This document shows positions 23,755 to 35,999 of a DNA stretch of 64,000 bases, in pieces. The DNA is taken from contig JAHQIW010003962.1 in the NCBI GenBank assembly GCA_019055375.1, positions 1 to 64,000 on the forward strand, in the 5' to 3' direction. The stretch comes from Parelaphostrongylus tenuis. Lineage: Eukaryota; Nematoda; Chromadorea; Rhabditida; Metastrongylidae. The position numbers and the translations under genes are program-made. Numbering within the stretch: position 1 is the stretch's first letter; every line of letters starts with the position of its first letter. A model generated the notes under the pieces. The model saw nothing but the letters and a program-made list of their open reading frames with translations. It did no database searches and had not been told where the DNA came from.

Positions 23755-24042
23755 TATATAAGGAATAGCTGTTGACGTTTATCAATTCTTTGGGGATGCG
23801 CCATAAATTCGTCTTCTACCTTTAATTTCGTTCGCGGTGGTTGAATGCATATCTGATCTCAACAATGACTCACAGTGACTTCCCGTTGTATCGAGTCAGT
23901 GCTGCTTATTCTCCCTGGCAGGTCTACGACCCGTCATTACCGACTCCGGAGGGATGGGTGGCTTGGTGAGCCATGAGCGCGAGATCGAGGCAATAACTTT
24001 GTGTGTGACGCCGTGCACCTCCAACCACTACGCCACATGCTC
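23755..24042 (-). mobile_element. SINE1 copy
   Basis: Body and head in minus orientation; the + strand reads GGTGAGCCATGAGCGCGAGATCG near 23970 in pieces identical to the copies at 47.3 and 62.4 kb. The B box is slightly altered (GAGGCAATAAC on the + strand in place of GAACCATTGAC). Confidence 0.7.
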
Positions 24043-24049
24043 TCATATG

Positions 24050-24840
24050 CGTATTTATCAGTGATTTTTAGATCAATAAGTGAAATTAGATTTGATTAGA
24101 TTCCAGGTTTGTAATTTAACGGTGATTTACCGCAAGCCACTCTACCCTCGTTAGAATTTATTACAGGGGAAGGAGGAGGTGTACAAGTGCACATATTAAT
24201 AGGAAGGAATCAAGAATCTTCACCTCCTAAACATGCAACATCGGTCAAACGAAACTAATTCACTTCAACATGTCGAATTTGTTATGGTACTATGCATTGA
24301 GAGACTTACAGAGAGTTTCTAACCTTACTCATTCCAATGAAGACATATGTCTCAGATTGACGCCCATTGAATCTTGTGCGTTTGAATAGAAGAGCTAAAG
24401 CAAAAAGAAAAAACGCCTTTTTTTTGCCTAATGATGGTAATATTGTAAATGATTTATTTGAGTAGATAAAGGCAAAGATTAATTTAAAGGGTCATCTTAT
24501 GATGGGTCGAAACAAGAGGACCAATCTATTCAGTGTGCTTAAGTTACTTCATTTGATACGCGCTTAGAGTTCGCCGTTCTATCCAATTTTTGTTCTATGA
24601 ATTTCCTTCTTTCCTTCCAACCAGTATTTTCCTTAATTGCTATGGCAAGAATTTCCTGAGCAATTACTTTATTGTTATAATGATTTATATTCCATCGCTT
24701 ACATATCATTACAGATAATAATGTACCTGAGGCATATAAAATAAATTGCTGTCTTTTCAAATATGCAGACGATTTTAAGTGAGCAAAGTAATGACAAGAT
24801 TTCAAATCACCTTCATGTTTCAAAATGTTCAAAATCTATT
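24050..24840. other. Upstream flank of pseudogene B
   Basis: From about 24340 this aligns with the 5' flank of units A (2250-2690), C (43780-44300) and D (60110-60550), including a conserved segment near the first exon. No separate gene seen; an antisense frame at 24832-24539 is not conserved in the other units. Confidence 0.5.
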
Positions 24841-25712
24841 CATTGTACCAATGATACTTCTGAGGAGTCAGAATGTAGAAAGGTAGCGTAGTGATCTGGC
24901 TGCCTTGTTTTCATTTCATTTTTTTTCTTACCAGTGTATTCCATATCAATCACATTTATCACTTTAATTATTTACTTAAGGGAGGACTGGATTTAATAAA
25001 ATAACCTATATATCGGATAAATCAAGTGCTCTACACACTAATCTGGTTAGCATCACTTCCCTGGTTTATGTAGAAGTCGAATGTATTCTAGCATCCACTT
25101 TTCAACAAAACATAAAGGTAAAGGAGATTCAGCAGATATTGACGATGACTGTCGCAGTGAAATTCAAGCAGATAGAAAGGCATCAACGCGAAAAATAGTC
25201 AGGGCGCAATGCTAAATGGTATTTCTTTAGACGTGTGACTGACCAACTCAGTAACTGAATCTTTTGAGGTCTTATTCCTTACATAAAGTAGTGAACAACA
25301 ACTTCTTATCGTCTTCTTTCTAGATCATTTTATGAATGTATTATTACTCGGTGCTGCTCCTATCAACAGGGTTCTTCGCCACTCAAGTAAAATCTTTGGT
25401 GAATTTATAAAGATGCGAGTTCTCAACAATCTTCAAATCCTATCCAATTAACCTGTTCAACTGCAAACTCCTGATATGCTGCAAAAACTAGGTCTCACCA
25501 TGAAGGAGTCGAACTAGTTGAATATTGCTTGCAGATTTATCACATAATTAGTTCAGTGGCGAAAACCCCTTATAGCTTCTTCCCACTCAACTACACCTAT
25601 GCAGCTTTCCATTTCTTCTACGCTTTTCCAACCTGTGCCATGGTATGTTGTGAACGCTTACACGATGTTTCATCTTTCTGTCATTTATTTACTAATGATG
25701 AGTGCATGTCGC

Positions 25713-25960
25713 GCTGTGGTAAAAGGTGCTCGGCGTCGCACACGAGGTCAATGGATTAATCTCGCACTTATGGCTCACCAAGTCGTCCATCCCTCCGGTG
25801 TCGGTAAATTGGTACCAGGCTAGTCGCAGACTTAACTGGGAGGATGAGCAGCATTGACTCGGTACAGCGGGAGGCCACCGCGATTCATTGTAAAAGCCAG
25901 ATATGCATTCAATCACCCCAAAAGAAGTTAAGAGTTGAAGACGAATGCATGGCACATTCC
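25713..25960 (+). mobile_element. SINE1 copy, plus orientation, in pseudogene B intron 4
   Basis: Head from 25713 (CGCTGTGGTAAAAGGTGCTC), B-box region GGATTAATCTCGC near 25755, body to 25960. It is the only SINE1 in + orientation here. Confidence 0.7.
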
Positions 25961-26179
25961 TTAGGTCCTACCTGTCAACGCCGAAAGATCCTTTTTTATA
26001 CTTGATTTATCACAAAGACCTCCTCAACAGATTGATTCCTTGCAGGTAGAGAATATTTTGAGACAACATACTGCGTTATACACGAAACAGTTCATCCTTC
26101 CATGCGTGATCACCAGAGCTGGGAGAAATCACGAGATTTTTCTAAGAAAACATGCATAGAAGGTCACTGAAGTGATCTT

Positions 26180-26531
26180 GAATGCACTTAGCCGTGGTGG
26201 ACATGTGGAATACACTGAGTAAAAGGATAGAGTTGAAGGATGAAACTTTCGGCGTTGATCAATTCTAAAATGATGCGCCATGCATCAATCTTCAATTTTG
26301 AACTTCGTTTTGGGTGATTGAACGCATATCTGGCGTTTACAATGACTCGCGGTGGTATTCCGCTGTATTAAAGCAGTGCTGCTTATTCTCCTAAAAAAAG
26401 TCTGAGACCGGCCTGGTATCAATTCACAGACACCGGAAAGACGGATGACTTCGCGAACCATGAGCACGAGATTGAACCATTAACCTAGTATGCGATGCAG
26501 GTCATCTCTGACCACTGCGCCACACGCTCTT
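26180..26531 (-). mobile_element. SINE1 copy in pseudogene B intron 4
   Basis: Full-length-looking copy in minus orientation. The A-box region on the minus strand is TGGCGCAGTGG at about 26520 and the B-box GGTTCAATCTC is near 26476. Its left part (26180-26240) aligns with 8940-9000. Confidence 0.7.
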
Positions 26532-26842
26532 ACACACTACATACATCGTTCAAATCCTTATTGTTAAAGAACTGAAAGGCTCTCGTAGTAAATACTGCAC
26601 CAATATCAATTGATAATTTGATAAATTTTTTTAAAGGATTTTATCAAGACAGTCGAAAGGAAAGGTTTGTATCGATATTGATGGCTGAACATTTATTGAG
26701 ACAAGAGATTGGTTCATATTTGTCACATTTCTGCTGGTCGTGTTTCTCGCTTCGCTCCTTTCGTTATCCTAAACCATCCGTTATGAGGCTTCTGCGTTTC
26801 TGCAACTCACTTTTTACGAGAGAGCTTCTATCTTCACTACTA

Positions 26843-28034
26843 TGAGGTCTCCAACTATGTTTCCGAACTTGATCAAAAATTCGGGATTTTATTTTTCAAA
26901 GTAATCGAAAGTATCAAATAACATTAATCTAAGTGTTTTTTTTTGCCTGGATGCAATGCTGTCAACGCTCCGGCAACAAATCAATTCCGCGCTCATAAAA
27001 GTCATCATTCTTTGATGCAAACCAACTAATCAATTCTCGACTCAAATGACTGATGTCTCGAAACTTCTTTTTGTCCAACTAGTGCTTCAATGACCTGAAG
27101 AGATGGAAATCAGACGGAGACAGATCTGGCGAATACGGCGGATGATCCAAGTGCTCCCAGCCCAAATCGGTCAGCTCCTTCCTTGTTTTCTTGGCAAAGT
27201 AAAGCTTTGCATTGTCTTGAAGCGAGATGACGTGATGAAGGCGGTGACGTGAAATTGTTTAATTGCAACGGTCCAGTTGCTGACAGTATCGCTTAGCATT
27301 AATTGCGTGACCGGATCGCAATAAGTTACAATGAATCGGCACACTTTGGTCTCAGAAAATGGTAACACTGCTTTTGGCGCAAATTAATTTGGTCTCGGTG
27401 TCGGTGTTCGTTGTTGACCTGGTGACAACGACTGATTTGGACGACACTGGCTTTGAAGAAGTGCCACTTCTCATTAATGGCGATAGTTCTGTTCAAAAAC
27501 GAAGAGCGGCGATGACGATGGAGATGAGCTTGCTAAATTTGTTTTTTGTTCTCTGAACATGTGTGAAACTGTGCGAAATCAGTTGTCCTTGCGTCATCTC
27601 TTACAAGCATCTTTCAAAATCTTCCGGATCTGCTAGTCCGAACATCGGAAATCATTGGGCAAATCACCGGTTGACAAAGTCGGATCTTCTTCAATCGCTT
27701 TAATAACTGCTTCTCGATCAGTTTCACGCGACCTTTCGGATCTTGGTTAATCGGCCAAATCAGTAATTCTATGCGAAAGTTTGTAAACCATTCATACGCC
27801 ATAGCCCGACCCGAGATATCGCCCCCTTTTACACGATTGATATTATCATGCAGTTTGAAAATTGTGCCCCAATTGATGCTCCTAAAGCAGCAAGTTGCCA
27901 ATGACTTTGCGTGACAACTCCACTGTTATTGAAAAAAAAGAAAGTTGGGCACAAAATAGGTGGAAGAAAATTATGTTTTTGTGGAAAAATTTCTATTTTC
28001 GGTATCAAGTTCGGAAACTTAGTTGGAGACTCAA
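26843..28034 (-). mobile_element. Mariner-family DNA transposon, inactive
   Basis: Terminal inverted repeats are visible: 26843 on + begins TGAGGTCTCCAAC, continuing as a near match of the minus strand from 28034 (TTGAGTCTCCAACTA); TTTCCGAACTTGAT is shared inside. TA dinucleotides flank both ends. The length of about 1.2 kb suits mariner. Minus-strand transposase pieces: INRVKGGDISG and YEWFTNFR (helix-turn-helix region), INAKRYCQQLDR, LQDNAKLYFAKKTRKEL, LGWEHLDHPPYSPDLSPSDF and FYERGIDLLPER. The usual HDNA triad residue region reads QDNA, still keeping the Asp, and PSD keeps the third Asp. Several stops and frameshifts make it dead. It lies in intron 4 of pseudogene B. Confidence 0.85.
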
Positions 28035-28384
28035 TAAATCACAAATGTTCAAACGGAATGCGAAAAGTCGACTATGAATTTAATGGCATATCATACCTTT
28101 GAGAGTCGTGAAGCTTTCAATTACATTTGTTACTGATACTATGGGAGATAACAGTGCAGTGTGATGAGCGATGAATTTGATACGACTAAAATTCTAACTG
28201 TAGCAGCCAAAAGAATGAAAATGTTTAGAGGTTCAGATTATTAGTCTCGTGTCAATGTGCGTCGAGCGAACTGTGGCGACAGTTCTCTCCAACAAGTACG
28301 AGAGCAATGGAATCGCTTTAGGTCTGTTTCTTTTTCTGCTTTACGGTACGTCTCCACTCGACCGCTTTTCATGGACCTCGCTTG

Positions 28385-29070
28385 AAACAATAATAATCTG
28401 ATAAAGATAATAACATGTTCTGAGCCTTGAAGGTCTAAGTGCTAGACAGGTGCCTGCTTCGTTCTAAGTGAGCTACTCAGTAGCACAGTCCCTCGGTTTA
28501 GCAGATCCCTCGAGGTTATATTCTCCTATGAAGCCGAGTAATAAATCACTGCAAGTCAGATGACGAAAGACCCTGACATTGCAGAGGCCAATAGTCGAGC
28601 TCGTGGCTGCTAAAATGCATCATGCCTCTCCAATTGACCTTTTTCGTAGACTTTGCCCAAAAAAATAGCAATCTGCTGAGAATATAATATGTTTTGAGCT
28701 GTTATGATTTAAGTGCTACACAGGGGCTTGTTTCGTCCTATTTGAACTGAGTACTTTGAAGGCTCAAAACATAATATACCCTTGTAAAATTCTTATTGAT
28801 TCGAGCGAGGTCTATAATAAAGCGGTTGAATGGATAGGTATGATCCATTTTAGCACCACAACCTCGACTGCTGGTCTCTGAATTGTCAGGGGATTTTGTC
28901 ACCTGACTTGTGTTAATATTTTATTCGGCGTCGATTCCTTCATTGAGGAGTATAGCCTCAAGGGATCGACTGAACCAAGCATTGTGCTTCTGAGGAGTCT
29001 AAGCAGGACGAAACAGGCGCCTGCCTAGCACTTAGACCTTAACGGCTCATAACGTGTCATAGTTATGGTA
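28385..29070. mobile_element. Retrozyme-like element, copy 2 (decayed)
   Basis: Shares the arms of copy 1: on the left GTGCTAGACAGGTGCCTG and TAGCACAGTCCCTCGG, on the right GAGGAGTCTAAGCAGGACGAAA and CAGGCGCCTGCCTAGCAC. A third partial hammerhead lies near 28725-28775 on the minus strand. Core boxes are altered in the left and middle copies. The right one keeps CTGAGGA and GAAA, but the A15.1-U16.1 pair and the innermost stem I pair are lost. It lies in intron 5 of pseudogene B. Confidence 0.65.
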
Positions 29071-30034
29071 CGACAAATGTTTTCTTCCAATTGATATGCA
29101 GTCGTCAGTCTCGTTTAGCTTAGTGCTTTTACAGAACAACACTAGCGTTTGAGATGCTGTTCTTTCATGAATTTTTGTAGAAAAAGAAATGAGATAGACG
29201 TTTATAGTGAGTTCAATCAATAGAGAGTCAACTAATCAACAAAAGGAACCAAAAATTACTCACTAATAAACATAAAACAGATTGTTGGCGCTGATTACCG
29301 TAAGTTACATGTACGACATCGACAATTTCAATGTAAGAGCGTTTTCGATGATCGCCGTACCTCCGTCTGCTGTGGCAAAGTTCAATCAAGTCATGATCCT
29401 GAGCCATCGTCAGCTTCGTCTGCATTGTCACGTTTCATGTTTCCTTTCAAATAAATGAAAAACATTGTTCAAAGTAAGATTTTTTGTTTTATCATTTTGT
29501 GGCATCCATGTTTTTTAGTAATCATAAAATGATCCATATAATTTTGACTGGACGTTGGGACAGAACGTTAAAAAGTTTGTTAGCTAAAATCTCTGCTTTT
29601 TTTGGATCACGAAAAGAAAGGCTCTAGTTTTAATACCTCCTAGCATTCATTGAAATCAAACAACAAACCTTTTAGCTCTCTAACTTCGAGATTGCAAGAT
29701 AACCGTCTCAACCAGATTTCGCGACACTCACAAAGAAGTCGAAACCCTCAGGCAGCGGCTGACAATTGCGTGAGATATACGAAGACCTTGTGGAGTATGA
29801 ATCATATAGAATGAATCAAATCAAATGCCGGAAGTAGTGAATTCCGCACACTACAAACAAGGAGAAAATTTTAAGGTAACTCATTTGAGGACAATAGTGA
29901 TGTCCAATCACTTCTGCGTACCATTTGTTTTCCTAGTGACGCCTACTCACCCGATGAACACGGACAATGACCTTCTTATTACATAGACTTTTATTTATAG
30001 TGTATTTGGCATGGAAATACAAATTATCGCCCGA

Positions 30035-30165
30035 CATACCTAACGATATTGAGTGATGTGAAAGCTTTTGCATGTGGCGGGACAGGAACCCGCATTTTGC
30101 CTCATTCAAGACGGGGTGCCTGCTCTAAACCGTTGCCCTACCAATGTCTATTTTGTCATCACTGT
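30035..30165 (-). mobile_element. SINE2 copy in pseudogene B intron 6
   Basis: Minus strand: A-box-like TAGGGCAACGG near 30145 and B-box-like GGGTTCCTGTCCC near 30095, then a tail with CAAAAGCTTTCACATCACTC. The tRNA-like part is better kept than in the 13.6 kb copy. Confidence 0.6.
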
Positions 30166-30297
30166 TTCTACGCTACTACGCATCAATCTGCCAGTAACCA
30201 ACCGTCAACTGGTTAGCCTGGCAGTCGATATTGACATTGAACTCAGTTACGCTGACAGTTACTGGATATACATGTTGGAGACGAGATTTTCTCTGCT

Positions 30298-30790
30298 ATC
30301 AACCGCTCTTTTACAGAACCGCTCAAAACGAAATAATCTGATAAGGATATGACTTGCTTTGAGCCAATAGGTTATATGGGCGCCTATTTTGTCCTATTAA
30401 AACTCACCAGTAGCACCCTCCCTCGGTTCCGTTGATCTCTTGAGGCTAGATAATTCTCTAAAAGAAGCGATGCCGACTAAAAAAATAACACCTCAAGTCG
30501 GATGATGGTATTGCCTGACGTTATGGTGTTTGACTTGTCGATAGCAAATATATATGATTCATTATAGAAGCTGTAAGCTTGACTGTCGGTCACCACAACG
30601 TTAGGTAATACCATCATCCGACTTGGGATGACTATTTTCACATGGCGTTGATTCCTTTAGAGGATTATTTAGCCTCAAGGTATCGACGGAACCGAGGGAG
30701 GGTGCTACAGATGAGTCTTAATAGGACGAAATAGGCCCTTTACATGGCATAAGACCTATCGGCTCGGCTCAAAACAAGTCATATCATTAA
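30298..30790. mobile_element. Retrozyme-like element, copy 3 (decayed)
   Basis: Inverted arms match copy 1 (left TAGCACCCTCCCTCGG at about 30412, right CCGAGGGAGGGTGCTAC at about 30690). The right hammerhead has CAGATGA in place of CTGATGA. The left one, on the minus strand, has CTGGTGA and an altered GAA box. Both should be inactive. It lies in intron 6 of pseudogene B. Confidence 0.7.
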
Positions 30791-30821
30791 CAAAATTGTG
30801 TTTTTATTTAATTGTTTTGTA

Positions 30822-31020
30822 GCGGTAGTATGATGTTACAGAAATATACACAATGATGTTGAATGGTGAGCAAATTATATTCAGTGATGTTGAGCGATGT
30901 GCAAGTGCAACGGTCAGAGCACGCGCCTTCGGATAAAATGATCGCCTGTCCGAGTCCCCCCGAAGCAGAAGTTTTGCACACCTCATGAGTACATTTATAA
31001 CATCCTAGAATCGTTATAAA
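30822..31020. mobile_element. SINE2, two half copies in opposite orientation
   Basis: 30822-30905 matches the SINE2 tail in minus orientation. 30895-31020 matches head plus tail in plus orientation, with TCCGAGTCCCCCC as a B-box-like segment and TTTTGCACACCTC in the tail. Confidence 0.45.
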
Positions 31021-32484
31021 GCGATGTGAAAAAGTACTGCCATTGATTTTTGGGACAGTGATACTGATAATGGGGGTTAGAGGATGGTAAAAGCCAGCCA
31101 TGAATCTCACTTGGGTTTGGGACAACATCTGTCCAGCGATGAAAAGTTTCGAGCACGATGGAAAGATAATTAATTCAGACCATGACATTAATATTCGACT
31201 AGCTGTTGAGGTACCTTTTTGTCAACTGTAGCTGTTAATACTGTAGACAAAAAGTTTCAGAGAACCTTTTGATGGGAAACGGCAGTGAGTGCTCAGCGAT
31301 ATTGATACCTACACTGCTAGGAAAATTCATCAATGAGAAAAACAATTGTTTGAATGAACCCACTTTTTTGGAATAATTTCATAGGCAATACCGCGTATCA
31401 TATCCGGAAAAGAACCGCCGTGTAAGGATTATGTTAAAGTGACTGTCCTCCCACATCATTTTCGTCAAATGGCTTGCTAAGAAAGGCTTCGGTCCGTAAC
31501 TTCTGGTCATATCATTTGATGAAATTGAGAAGATTGACGACATAAAAGCAAATGTTCTCGAGGATGAAGTAAATGATGATGTGATGGAAGTTCCAGTGGA
31601 TAATGTGATGTCGAGAGCTCAGTTTGAGTTGGATTTCCGCTTGAGACTTCTAGTAGTTGATTCTTTGTCGTAGTTCACGGATTTGAATTATATCAATTAT
31701 AATTACAAAATGCAATGCAAATGCACGACAGTGCAAATGCAATATGCAAAGTAGCAATGCAGGAATATACACATCGAACACAAAGGATAGTATACACACC
31801 GGAGTAAACAAAAATCAGATCAAGCGATAGCCAAGCCCAATGGTTGATTCCATATATTCAGCTCATAATGAGAGGGTTTTTGAGGTTAGCATGGATTTAG
31901 ATTAGATCAGGAAGGAGATTCTAAAATAGCCCACATGGACTCAGCTACTTGAGAAGTCGAAAGTGCGACAATTGAAAATCAAACCTGCGAAAAAAAGTAC
32001 AAGCAACATCTGCCATTTTAGGGAGAATGCTGTCTAAAACAATGGAGTTTTTTCCTTAGGTCACACTCTTACTCTAAAAAATTTGAAGCTTTTGTCACGT
32101 ATCTATTTCTCATTTGCAGATCCCTAAATTTAGCTAGATGCATCTTTTCATCGTCGATAGTAAAAAATTTCAACAAAATCTAAAATAAAACAAAAACTCA
32201 CACAATTCCACAAGCGCTGCGTCGCTTACGCCTTATCAGACTCTCAAGAATGTTGTCACCACACAGTTCGCTACTCACATCGCCACTATTCAAGTGTGAG
32301 ATGAATCAAATTCAACGTTTTCAAATCAATTGACATAATTGATTACCCGCTTCTTCACTGCTGTAACATCACATCTCCAATGGAATAGTGACGTCTTCAT
32401 GCAATTATAGCGAAAGGAATGAGAAATTGATAAAGCCCACGGGCTGTCCTTTTATTTGAAGCTTACCCAAGATTCGCGAAGCTT

Positions 32485-33145
32485 CTGCAAAATCGATGGC
32501 TGACGTTTGGGCAACTTCACCTTCTATAGTCAACATTCCACCTCTAAAACGCGCACGAAACATATTACGTGATAATTATTTGAGCCAACATGTCATGTGG
32601 CCTGTTAAATGGCTGACTTATAGAGCCAATAAACCATCTGTACCCCTTGTCTTTAGCCATTCCTCTCGGGGTGCTCAGTCTCCTATACTAAGAGTAGGCG
32701 ACAACGAACACTTTACACTGTATGTCAAGTGAAATTATTACTGAACACACAGTGTTGCACACTGGATTGCTCTGGCTGGTATCGTTAGTATATCGTACCT
32801 TACGTTTCAAGTGTTTTCTCAGGACCACGCTCAACTTTCAATAAACCTGATTATCGTTTCTGAGCTACGCGTGTGGTCAGTTATAGGCATATAGGAGACT
32901 TAGCGTTCCGAGGGGATTGGCTAAAGACGAAGGGTGCTGCCAGACCGATTAGACCGTCAAAGTTGAAACACGTGTATCGGGCTCTATAAGTCAGCCCATT
33001 TGGCAAACCACAGGGCATCTTGGCTCAAATAATAATTACGAGATATATTGAAATTTGAGCGTGGTCTTAAGAGAACATTCGAAGCTAAATGCGTGAAACA
33101 TTTGATGAAAACAATTTTGAAGAAAGCAAGGTTGACGAAACGTAA
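32485..33145. mobile_element. Solo PLE ends split by foldback element FB2, intron 7 of pseudogene B
   Basis: A minus PLE end (about 32492-32530, GCTGACGTTTGGGC) and a plus end (about 33110-33140, GAAGAAAGC and GACGAAACGT) match the pair in intron 7 of A and C. Between them FB2 has inverted arms: 32566-32630 (TATTTGAGCCAACATG, GGCTGACTTATAGAGCC) and 32985-33050 reversed. Confidence 0.5.
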
Positions 33146-33226
33146 TCCATCGATTGTGAAAAAGCTTTACCAGGTTTGCCAAAGTTTTCAATAAACGAGC
33201 AGTCCGTGAGTTGTTCTTGGTTTATG

Positions 33227-33340
<114 letters not shown>

Positions 33341-34139
33341 TACTCCCATAGCATGTTTTGCTTGTTCAATGTAAAGATGGTACATTTTTGAAACATCAAC
33401 GAAATTAAGCAATAACTAAGATGGAAAGAAATCTCACAGACAGGCGCCCTCGTGGTCAATTTTTTTTTGCCACTACTTCATAAGGTGATGTTCCATTTCG
33501 TTCACAACATCCCAATATTTCTAGGTTCTTTTGCGTTCTTTATGCAAACAGCGGCGTTTTGCTAAGATTGTATGGCACTATGCTCTTTACAAACAGAAAA
33601 TTGTACGTTCTGTTTGCAAAAAATGTTACGTAAGAAATTTTGGCTTGCAAAAAGAAAAACTGAAAATGTTCTCAGGTCGATTTCGTTTCAGATGGCCCAA
33701 ATTTCTACGGCTGTGTTACCACTCTATTCAATACAGAGGCTAAAATACTATCAGATAGAGAGAAAAAACAGTATTTAAACAATTGTGATAAGGGAGAGTT
33801 GAGGCTTGGCTGACAAAACTATGAGGAAGCTATTGACAAAGCGTGGCACCTCAGTCGTCAATTGTAATTTTCCATTCTCATGACTTTTATGGTTAACAAA
33901 TGTTTTTGAAGTTCAAATCGTGGATATTCCGACGCAATCAATTCCATTTGACAACAGCACTAAACTATCTATGCAGGGCATTTTTCACGATGACTACTAA
34001 AGACTATTGATGGAGGATTGAATGTTTTCTGTTAAAACAAGGCTGCTTCGCACTGAACGCAGGTGGCTCTGTCGATGTGTAAGTTGATCATATCATGCCC
34101 AGCAAAATTACGGAAATCAGAAGTCTTTCAAATGTATTG

Positions 34140-34480
34140 ATTATCCCTTAATTTCGAGTGTTTTATCAAGACCACGTTCAAATTTCAATATATCATAATT
34201 GCTATTTGAGCAAACATGTCTTGTGGTCTGGTAATGGACTCTTGTACAGCCCGATACACGTGGTCTACCTTCGGTGATAATTGCACTTGACTTTCAAGGT
34301 AAATCGTTCGTCTTCGCTACCTCTTTATGGGGAGAGTAGGGCTCCCAAGAGAACGACGACGGGTTCTGTAAGGTCGGAACACGTGTATCCAGGCTGTACA
34401 AAAGCCCATTACCAGATTACATGACATGTTCATCCAAATAGTAATTATGAGATGTATTGATTATTGTTATCAACTTTCAA
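34140..34480. repeat. Foldback repeat FB2, copy 2
   Basis: The left part (34150-34250: GACCACGTTCAAATTTCAATAT, ACATGTCTTGTGG, GTACAGCCCGATACACGTG in order) is mirrored at 34370-34480 (CACGTGTATCC, GGCTGTACAAAAGCCC, ATGACATGTTCATCC). It has the same organisation as 32566-33090. It encodes no protein. Confidence 0.6.
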
Positions 34481-34484
34481 CCAC

Positions 34485-35165
34485 ATTCAACGCCTTTAGC
34501 AAATCTACCTCGACATCCCGACTAACAAAATTCAGTACTTTTCCCTGTCCGCACCCTTTTTCAGCTCCATGGGAAAACGCGTTTTCTGATTTTCTTCCAA
34601 AGAGTTTCAGTTTTTGCTGGACAGAGCTTTCTTCCAGGATTTCATAAACCATTCGATAGCACATTTCTCAATAATTTCAATGGCATACTTGTTTTTTCAA
34701 AAGGACTTCTTAGTGCATTGCAGAACATTGAGTTTCGCACTTAGCGCTTATACTTATCGACAGTGGCTTAATGCCGTTGGTTGCGTATACTCCGAAAACG
34801 CGTATCTTCTAAGCCAATATTGCGAAATCCCATCCAGACACCAAGAGATGACTGTGCTTCACGTGTGAAATACACCTCTATTTTAAAAGTCACAGAGAAA
34901 AGAAACCTTTTTTGAAAGGTGAATTGCGCCATTGAAACTGCTGAGATTGAAGCTATCGAGATTGTTAAGTGTCTTAGAGAAAGCCTTGTCTAACAAAAAA
35001 TGCTCAAATGTGAAACGTTGTTTTACTTTTACTATCACAATATAGTAAGCAGGTCATTCTGGGAATAAAATTTGACCGTTGAAAATATCAAGATTGAAAC
35101 TATCAAATGACTGCTAATACCCCGACAAAGGCAAAAAGGTTTTGGTTTACTCTGAAAATGAAGAA
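34485..35165. other. No gene recognised
   Basis: Overlapping frames on both strands (34426-34868) without motifs. Nothing else seen before R1 copy 3. Confidence 0.35.
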
Positions 35166-35169
35166 GCAA

Positions 35170-35835
35170 TCTTTTCGCTGGACTAAAGCTTTGCATAGTA
35201 GTGTTAGTAGTCATTCGAAAGCTAGAGTATCGGGCAACTACGTTGCACACTCGTTCCCTAAAAAGACTTCCTATTGGAGGTATGAATCTAAGACTAAATT
35301 ATATTTCACACTGTCGAGCGTTTTCACTTTTAGCGGCCAGTAATTCGTTGAAAGCACTAGAAGAATATGAGTACCTAAAAGAGATCTTTGATATCAAAGT
35401 ATAAGTCTGTCTAAAGCTCCTTTCATAGCACAGGAATTCCTGAAATCAATACCAAAATTGAATATTGTGCGATTTTGTACGCATTTCACATGTGAGTCGC
35501 TCCAGCGTAATCAATTGCTGGCTTAGCGGTTCACAGCCATCATATACACTAGCCGACAAGCAAATACGTAACTTATGTGAAACTCGATCTTATTTTCAAT
35601 GATACACTGCAATGGACGGTCTTTTCAAAATCAAGCGTAGGAATGGAATCGTCGAAAGGTACGTTAACGAGTGGGAGTGCTCATAATTCAAGGAGAGAGC
35701 TCATCTTGCGAGAACTATGTGCTGTAGCGCTATGCGGAAGACTTTTCTCAAAAACAAACTTTTCTAGATTTGAGCTACCGAACGATTACTAGCAGTCTAA
35801 GTAAAGAATTTTGCTAGCGAAAAATAGCGTAAAAA
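35170..35835. repeat. Dispersed repeat R1, copy 3
   Basis: Shares with copies 1 and 2 the start (AGTAGTCATTCGAAAGCT), AAATTATATTTCACAC, CTCGATCTTATTTTC, ATACACTGCA and the final TATCGAA-type and TTTGAGCTACCGAACGATTACTA phrases. A break occurs in the middle. Confidence 0.55.
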
Positions 35836-35879
35836 TAAGAAAAACAAGTGGCGTGTAACCATTGAGAAAGTTCTGCTGC

Positions 35880-35970
35880 GATAGCACAGGCAGGATCTCA
35901 AGTCGATCGTCGTTGGAGATGAGTCCTGAGTATACCAGCGCAACACGTACCACACCTCTAGGCTGCCTTA
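35880..35970 (+). pseudogene. Possible mariner transposase fragment
   Basis: One frame reads DLKSIVVGDES followed by a stop and VYQRNTY, resembling the first catalytic box of mariner transposases (GDESW). It is too short to be certain. If real it belongs with the fragment at 37309, split by repeat DNA. Confidence 0.3.
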
Positions 35971-35999
35971 TATAAAAGGTTACTTTTCCGTTATCCGTA

